64,000 bases of DNA. It comes from Blasia pusilla (Eukaryota; Marchantiophyta; Marchantiopsida; Blasiales). Both the position numbers and the translations under genes were made by a program. Location: NCBI GenBank assembly GCA_050084515.1, contig CM114271.1, positions 17,236,001 through 17,300,000 on the forward strand, given 5' to 3'. Positions 58,521 through 64,000 of the stretch are shown here, piece after piece. Position 1 is the first letter of the stretch, and each line of letters begins with the position of its first letter. The notes below the pieces were generated by a model. That model was not told the origin of the DNA and did no database searches. It saw nothing but the letters and a program-made list of their open reading frames with translations.

Positions 58521-59177
58521 TTGCCCACACCCATAGCTAGTAGAGCTAGAAAAGTACATGACATCGACGTCACTTGGTTACTTAGTGGTGGTGCCGCATC
58601 GACGTTGGTCATCACGGAGTTGTCTGGTGGTGTGGTTTGGGACCGTGGTGCGGACAGTGGTGGTTTTACACGAAGTGGATTGAGGTATCGGCTACCTTTT
58701 CCACTTATGACGGTTGATGAAGAAGAGGACGAGGGTGTTCCAAACACCAAGTCTTCTACAATGTTATCGAGTGTTGCAGCTCCATTGAATTGGGACATGG
58801 ACGGGATATATGGGGCCATGAAGGGCCCATGACGATACTCGGGTGCAGTGGGCACCATTGAGTTGGAGGACTTCATTCAGAAGTTTGATACGTGATGTGA
58901 TATGTAGTTGTTGCGGAACGCCACATTATTTACACCCTTCTTGGCTTGGAAGGTGTTGTTTCAGCACTTGGAGGGACCACCCATGGACGATTACCATGAG
59001 TTTAGGAAGGACCATGTTGCTGAGATTGAGGCGTGGAGACAATATTGGTCTCCAGGTTATGTGTCTATTACTCATGGTGGTATTGGTAGTAGTGCTCCTA
59101 CTATGCCAGCCAGCCCGACGTTGAGTGGTACGAGTACGAGCCGGAGTGGGGATACTAGTGGAGGTACCAGTGGGGAT
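58521..59177 (+). pseudogene. Ty3/gypsy gag, N-terminal part
   Basis: Plus-strand frames read RLPFPLMTVDEEEDEGVPN, LNWDMDGIYGAMKGP and VGTIELEDFIQKFDT. They continue LLRNATLFTPFLAWKVL, FQHLEGPPMDDYHEFRKDHV and IEAWRQYW. The pattern 'D(F)...W....RNATL.....L...W..L....' is the N-terminal half of a Ty3/gypsy gag capsid. Frame changes and three stops (near 58,832 and 58,895-58,905) break it. A Ser/Gly/Thr-rich linker (SGTSTSRSGDTSGGTSG) leads to the insertion point of a solo LTR at 59,178, and gag resumes on the far side. Confidence 0.75.
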
Positions 59178-59790
59178 TGTCACATCTGAGTAGCCGATAG
59201 GCCGAGATCTATCATGGATAGGGCATAGGAGCCAGCAGACTATCTTGAGTGTAACTTTGTCCCACAATGTCGGATGAGGTTGAGAATAGGACCATTGTGT
59301 AAGGAACGTCGTTTTTGACAACTTTCATGTTGAGGTCTTTTACAGCCGGGTGACTTGTTGAACAGGTCACCTGCCCCTGGTAACCTGTACGCGTAGGTTA
59401 CCAAGGGGTAGGGCTATTTTTAGGGGAAGAGCCTTTTGGCTCTTCTCAACCCTATATAAGAGAGGAAGATGGCTTTCCTAAGCCATCTTTCTCATGTTGG
59501 GCCGTTGGAGCACCTCCCTTGTATGTGTGTGAGATAGGACTAGGGTGCTAGCGTCCGGATTCCTTGATAGGTGGACGAGGCTTGATATGCCGATGTAGAT
59601 TGAGGAGTGGAGTTTTAGGCCGGGTGTGCCGTTTTTACTACTCTTTATTTTTGTTGTGTGATCTCCATGTATATGTATGAGTTGATTTTTGTACATGTGT
59701 GGATCGACTCGTGTGTGGGGAAGATCGGTGTTGTGTGGTGTAGATGTAACCAACGATGTATGTTGTGTAGCGATATGTATGCGTACGACA
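59178..59790 (+). mobile_element. Solo LTR, 613 bp, nested in gag
   Basis: Starts TGTCACATCTGAG and ends GCGTACGACA, so its ends form a perfect 4-bp inverted repeat TGTC/GACA. The flanks are GGGAT (59173-59177) and GGGTT (59791-59795), a probable 5-bp duplication with one change. A TATATAAG box lies at 59453. Three perfect hairpins surround it: TGGTAACCT/AGGTTACCA (59378-59403), GAAGAGCC/GGCTCTTC (59426-59445) and AAGATGGCTT/AAGCCATCTT (59466-59489). The last falls where the R region should start. The gag reading frame is present on both sides, which fixes this as a later insertion into the element. Confidence 0.8.
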
Positions 59791-59795
59791 GGGTT

Positions 59796-60555
59796 CTAGT
59801 GGAGGGGTACTAGTGCCCCACCATCATTCAGCCCGGTTGCAGAGTTCTTCAAGAGGTTGAAGAAGAACTATCAGGGAGTGAAGACAGAGAAGTTGAGGAG
59901 TCTTCAGGAATTTGAGCGAAAGACTGGTGAGAGTCTTCGTGAGGCATACATTCGTATGCAACGCTTGATTTCAATTACCCAGGGTGTGACTGAGGCTCGG
60001 ACAGTCCAGTTTTGGTATGGGATCTTGGATAGAGAGTTGCGTTGTAGGGTACGTGATGCTACTCTTATGAGTGATGATTCACCCACATTGACCCATGTGT
60101 TTGCTCTATCTGAGAAGATTGAGCTTAACATGATGGAGGAGAGAGTGGTGACATCCGCATTCAGTAGGGATACAACTACTACTTCTCGTGTTCAACAGTC
60201 CACCTCACAGTCTCGTAGTAGTGGTGGTGGTAGTAGTAGTGGGAGTCGTGGGGGATACACCCGACCTCAGTTAGGTCCTAGAGGGACACTTGCGCAGAGA
60301 CCACTGCCTTCATTTGCTGCCCCACAGCAAGGACAGTCATGTTGGACATGTGGAGGTGATTATGTTAGGAGGTTTTGTCCCCAAGAGGATGGGAGATGGA
60401 CTTTGGAGGATGGGCCTCAGTCGGCCCCAACTCAGTGTGATCATTGCGGGAGACCGGGTCATCCTCGAGAGCGTTGCTTTGATCTTCATCCAGAGTTGAG
60501 ATCCGGTGACTACCCCTACCACTACGACAGAGTCATCTATGGCTGCCAGGATTGA
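59796..60555 (+). pseudogene. Ty3/gypsy gag, C-terminal part with two zinc knuckles
   Basis: The frame continues the interrupted gag (SFSPVAEFFKRLKKNYQGV; LRSLQEFERKTGESLREAYI; VQFWYGILDRELRCRVRDA), the typical capsid C-terminal half. A Ser/Gly-rich linker follows (SSGGGSSSGSRGG). Then come two nucleic-acid-binding knuckles. The first, at about 60,340, is CWTCGGDYVRRFC, whose expected His is Tyr. The second, at 60,436, is CDHCGRPGHPRERC, a perfect C-x2-C-x4-H-x4-C. This frame ends at 60,555 and the polyprotein continues in the next frame (60,506 on), so a frameshift joins gag to the following part. That could be programmed or a mutation. Confidence 0.85.
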
Positions 60556-61562
60556 GCAATTGGAGCAGAGGTTGGCTACTATGGTTGGTATCCAGCATAG
60601 AGCAGGTTCGGGAGCAAGGGCTTCCACCTCTTATGGAGGGGATGATCTCTCTTATATGGCGAGTGCAGCACAGGTTAAAGCATCAGCTGTAGTTACGAGA
60701 GGAGTCATTCGAGCGTCAGAGCCACGTGGTGCTACTGTGGAGTTGGACCCACAGAGGTCCTGGAGGCAGGCTAGGCTTCCCCATTCATTCTTGTTGTCTG
60801 AGGTGCTTAGGACTCCATCCATGGTTCCTACGCAGCCTATTGAGCCTACAGCGGGGACTGCGGCATCTACATCGCGTGTAGTAGATACGGATGCAGCATC
60901 CAGTGCATTATTGCGGATGGCAACTTCAGTGTTGGGATCCCCATTATTTTGAGCCACGGAGCTGATGGCTTTAGGAGTTGACTTAGCTCCTGTATTTCAA
61001 CTAGCAGCCACGTTGTGTGAACGTGGGAGTGTTACTGGTACACGTGGTGAGGTGGATGAGGGTGTTGCGGTGGAGTGACCCCCCTATGTCAGGTGTAGCA
61101 TTGAGTACCAGTGCTACTTGGCAAGCAGCAGCGGCGAAGATGGATGCATTACGAGCCCGGCCAGCCATTGATTGTGAGAGGCTTACACATGGTGTATGTA
61201 TGTTGGACAACCACATTGGGATATTCTGATTGGTGAGTCCTACATGACAGGTGTATAGACCAGATAGAGTCTTGTTAGACTCTAGTGCCCAACCTTTGAT
61301 GTTGGGAAAGGCGGAATGTATTGGTTTGGGTATTCGAAGGTCAGAGCTTGAGCCTTGCCCATTCCACATTCAAACATCACTTGGAGGAGCCAATGATAGG
61401 TCTCAATTCATGACACGGGAGAAGTTGTCTGTACAATTGAGACTAGATCATGCGACTGATAGCTCCCGGTTGGGAGTACCTGCAGTGGTCATATCAGCCG
61501 GGTCGTATGATGTACTAGTTGGAGGAGCAGTATTGTACCCGATGGGTTTTCAGATGGACTAG
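60506..61562 (+). pseudogene. Ty3/gypsy linker and aspartic protease (copy B)
   Basis: The frame starts MAARIEQLEQRLATMVGI (coiled-coil-like), then an Ala/Thr-rich linker. It continues through TGA at 60,950 and 61,076 to AAAAKMDALRARPAIDCERL and, past two more TGA (61,227; 61,245), to the protease: VLLDSSAQPLMLGKA, then CPFHIQTSLGGAN, VPAVVISAGSYDVLVGG and AVLYPMGFQMD. The protease cleaves the polyprotein during particle maturation. Its catalytic D-S/T-G reads D-S-S (61278-61286), so it should be inactive. Order gag-protease is as in Ty3/gypsy. A TAG at 61,560 ends this open stretch and the frame continues beyond it. Confidence 0.8.
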
Positions 61563-62011
61563 TGGACTGAGACAGCGTCTTATAGACCTGGTTGGCAGTT
61601 CGGGGATGGACATATGAGCCAAGTTCTTGTGAGATTTATTTATGGGGCTCGACTAGGAGGGTCTTCTCCAACAGTATTAGCATCTGTGGCTAGTTTTAGT
61701 GGAGTAGTCACTTGGCCAAGAGACTTTTTGGAGGGTAATCTTTATGCTGTGGATTCTCCTGTGCATGAGGAGGTAGAGGAGGTCCCTAGTTTTGCAGCAG
61801 TGGCATCCTCATCGTTGGATGTGCCACTTTGGAGTTCAGGCGGTGCACTTCGATAGGAGGATGATCGCCTAGTTAGGAGGCTTGGTGTGAGGCTGTTATA
61901 CCTCACGAGGAAGAGGAGGCCCCACGACGGACCCCTACTTCTGGTCCAGTTGGGTTATCCCCTTTGGATACTACACCCATTGTATGGCAGTATTCGCCGG
62001 AGGGCATTTGT
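61563..62011 (+). pseudogene. Retroelement segment between protease and methyltransferase
   Basis: Reads WTETASYRPGWQFGDGHMS, then SQVLVRFIYGARLGGSS, an aromatic/Gly-rich block after the protease. An acidic linker follows (VHEEVEEVPSFA). After a TAG at 61,854 and a frame change at about 61,860-61,880 it continues EAVIPHEEEEAPRRTPTSGP and PIVWQYSPEGICVLDLF into methyltransferase motif I. No PHD finger is present here, unlike copy A. No function is assigned beyond connecting linker. Confidence 0.65.
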
Positions 62012-62960
62012 GTGTTAGATCTCTTTGGTGGGATTAGCACTGGTTTGGCTGCAGTGTTGTAGGCCGGTATTCTTATGCGGAGATACGTGTATGTGGAGCG
62101 AGATGAGACGGCCCACAGAGTCTCATCCCGACATATTGGTCAGTTGATGCGGAGATATCCTGAGTTGTTGCCGCCATTAGCTATTCGTGGGTACCAGCGT
62201 GCTTTGCCGTCACACATTGCATTGTTGGGGGCGCAGGACCTTGAGAGGGTTGGTCTTGTGGATTTGGTGATTTCTGGATGGCCATGTCAGGGTCATACAC
62301 GTGCAGGTCGTGGTGAGGGATTACACGACCCTAGGTCTCGATTTGTTTTGGGAGATGTTACGGGTGTTACGACATCTTCAGGTTCATCACACACGTGCTC
62401 TAGCTTACATTCTGGAGAATGTTCCATTGTTGGATGACACTCGGACCCGGATGATGGCGAGTGTTCATAAGGTGTAGTGTTGGATTGGACCAGCAATGTT
62501 TTTGGATGCAGCGCGAGTTGGCTCGCGTGCACATCATCCACGTTTGTGGTGGACAAACTTGTTGCCTAGGGAGGTTGTACGTCGAGCATATAATGCAGTG
62601 CAGTGGGATCCTTGCCTTACAGTGGATAGTATCTTGGATATTGGGCGACTTTCTCAGGTGGTGAGGGTTATTGATCGATCACCCATGGCAATGGTGAACC
62701 GTGTGGGCCAGCCTAGGATGACACTACCCACATTTGTGAGTTTTCCCTTGTCACATGCCTACAGGGAAGGTGGTCCCGAGCTTGTATGGGATTCTCATGT
62801 GCGACAGTTGGTGGAGCCTAACGCTGATGAGAGAGAGCGTGCGATGGGATTTGCTACTGGTGTGACAACGGTTGCTTCCATTTCTGAGGCTTCACGACGT
62901 CATGTGTTGGGTCAGGCCATGGACCTGAATTGTTTGACCTGGATTTTGAGTCTTGGTATG
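62012..62960 (+). pseudogene. C5-cytosine DNA methyltransferase domain inside Ty3/gypsy polyprotein
   Basis: About 313 codons carry the ordered motifs of a DNA (cytosine-5) methyltransferase. Motif I is VLDLFGGISTGL (62,012-62,047, AdoMet binding). The acidic step is VYVERDE. Motif IV is SGWPCQGHTRAGRGEGLHDP with catalytic Cys in PCQ (62,282-62,290). Motif VI is YILENVP (ENV at 62,415). Motif VIII is SRAHHPRLWWTNL (about 62,525-62,565). Motifs IX/X are ERAMGFATGVT and RRHVLGQAMDLN. The enzyme transfers a methyl group to cytosine in DNA. As sequenced it is broken by TAG at 62,060 and 62,475 and a frameshift near 62,340. One Arg usually conserved in motif VIII is His. The flanking protease (upstream) and reverse transcriptase (downstream) run in the same direction, so it is part of the element. 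The DNMT3/DRM versus other subfamily cannot be settled by eye. Confidence 0.88.
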
Positions 62961-63340
62961 GCCGAGTTGCGTCGACTTCGGACTATGTCTATGGGTCTTC
63001 CACCCCTTGTGATGAGCTCGATGACTACCGGGATGGTAGAGACATCGGCTGAGGGCGAAGAGAATAGTATTTTGCATCCTTGGAGTAAATGGGATGTAAT
63101 GGATGGGCATGTGGAGTTGGTTGCTCATGCTGGTGGAGGAGTTATTTGCTCAGATGATGGTGTAGCTAAGGGTGTACCATCTTGTGAGAAGGTTGCATAG
63201 CAGCCAATGGCGTCGTCCTCTCCCTCTAGTGTGCCAGTGGAGGAGACTTGGGAGCCATTACTTGGGCCCAAGCTTACGGGAGGTGAGAAACGACGCTTGA
63301 CACAGTTCCTACGTGCTTATAGGAGTTTTTTTCCTTTAGC
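62961..63340 (+). pseudogene. Linker between methyltransferase and reverse transcriptase
   Basis: The open frame continues from the methyltransferase to a TAG at 63,198 and then QPMASSSPSSVPVEETWEPL and GEKRRLTQFLRAYRSFF. The last block ('fl..Y...F') is the usual start of the Ty3/gypsy reverse transcriptase N-terminal extension. A run of seven T at 63,325-63,333 coincides with a frame change into the reverse transcriptase frame. No domain recognised in the linker itself. Confidence 0.7.
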
Positions 63341-64000
63341 ATGAAGGAGTTGGATGCTTTGGTTGGACCCCATATACGGATTGATTTGGCTAGTGATACG
63401 CCAATCTTTCGTCGTCCCTACCGATATAGTGATATGGAGAGGGATCTGATTCAGAGTAGGACATTGGACCTTTTAGAGGCTGGATTAGTGGAGTTGTCGC
63501 ATGGAGAGTATGCATCAGCCACTGTCATGCCTGCTAAAAAGGATGTGCAAGAAACTACACGGATAGCCGGATGTGTGGAGATTACCGTCCTATCAATCGG
63601 CAGACCAAGGCCGATAGGTATGCCATGCTCATACCTGAGGATATCTTTGATGTGGTGGGACAGGCAAAGATTTTCAGTACTTTGGATCTTCGAGCAGGAT
63701 ACCATCAATTGCTGATTCGAGAGAGTGACAAGGCCAAGACAACATTTTGGGGTGTCAACTCTCATGGCAAAGATTGTTTGTACCAGTGGAAATTTGTACC
63801 CTTTGGGTTGAAGAATGCACATGCCGAGTTTTAGAGAGTGATGGACAGGATCCTAGCAGGGTTGGATTTTGTTCGGTATTACATTGATGATATCTTGGTG
63901 TTCAATAACACGGTGGAGGAGCATCAGATACATTTGCAGATTGTGTTTGAGCGGTTGAAAGCTCATGGTCTACGTTTGCATCCAGGAAAGTGTAAGTTCT
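63341..64000 (+). pseudogene. Ty3/gypsy reverse transcriptase (truncated by window end)
   Basis: Starts MKELDALVGPHIRIDL, then PYRYSDMERDLIQSRTLDLL and SHGEYASATVMPAKKD (motif 1). After a frameshift near 63,560 it reads RMCGDYRPINRQTKADRYAM, KIFSTLDLRAGYHQLLI, WKFVPFGLKNAHAEF and RYYIDDILVFN. The last is the YxDD catalytic box at 63,880-63,891, with two Mg-binding aspartates. RNase H and integrase should follow beyond the window. A single TAG at 63,832 replaces the Gln expected after AEF. Family placement (Ty3/gypsy, Metaviridae-type order with protease upstream) is secure. Confidence 0.92.

Noticed and set aside
62012-62960. Methyltransferase as part of a bacterial restriction system or contamination
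   Set aside because: Its frame is continuous with retroelement protease and reverse transcriptase on both sides, and the decay pattern is shared; no restriction endonuclease gene is near.

Overview
The window looks like about 64 kb of nuclear DNA from a land plant with a large, repeat-rich genome. The evidence is an F-box gene with a long intron-interrupted layout, two plant-style Helitron replicase-helicase relics (one with consensus GT-AG introns), Ty3/gypsy retrotransposon polyprotein, LTRs with 5-bp target duplications, and very AT-rich spacer interleaved with GC-rich repeats. The species cannot be named from sequence alone. A C5-cytosine methyltransferase inside a Ty3/gypsy element is reminiscent of retrotransposon methyltransferases described in charophyte algae and dinoflagellates, so a non-flowering lineage (bryophyte, lycophyte, fern) or other large plant genome is plausible, but this is inference.

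Layout. 0-2.8 kb: minus-strand Helitron Rep-helicase, N-terminal half in three recognisable exons, running off the left edge. 3.4-6.4 kb: minisatellites and palindromic tandem repeats. 6.4-7.8, 14.3-20.2, 27.6-28.1 and 34.4-35.4 kb: islands of intermediate GC without a gene I can recognise. 10.1-12.8 kb: degenerate plus-strand Helitron helicase half. Seven GC-rich 'GGACA/TGTCC' repeat blocks lie near 8.4, 20.8, 22.5-24.2, 26.6, 28.7, 39.0 and 41.5-42.9 kb, and appear to belong to one repeat family. The block at 26.5 kb contains a perfect 89-bp inverted repeat. The rest of 8-44 kb is AT-rich spacer.

44.6-50.7 kb is the only convincing host gene region: a minus-strand F-box protein with an upstream TATA-like box and purine-rich leader, followed by a second long coding exon that I infer belongs to the same locus. 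51.6-52.65 kb is a 1028-bp solo LTR with a perfect TACAG duplication.

55-64 kb is a graveyard of related Ty3/gypsy elements. Two diverged copies of a PHD-type zinc finger (55.1 and 57.2 kb) precede a gag-protease-methyltransferase-reverse transcriptase polyprotein (58.5-64.0 kb). Its gag is interrupted by a 613-bp solo LTR, and its reading frame is broken only by TAG and TGA stops plus a few indels. The methyltransferase keeps motifs I, IV, VI, VIII and X between the protease and the reverse transcriptase. Methyltransferase and PHD modules in one retroelement neighbourhood are the most interesting content: mobile elements carrying their own chromatin writers and readers. No tRNA, rRNA, CRISPR or prokaryotic feature was seen.
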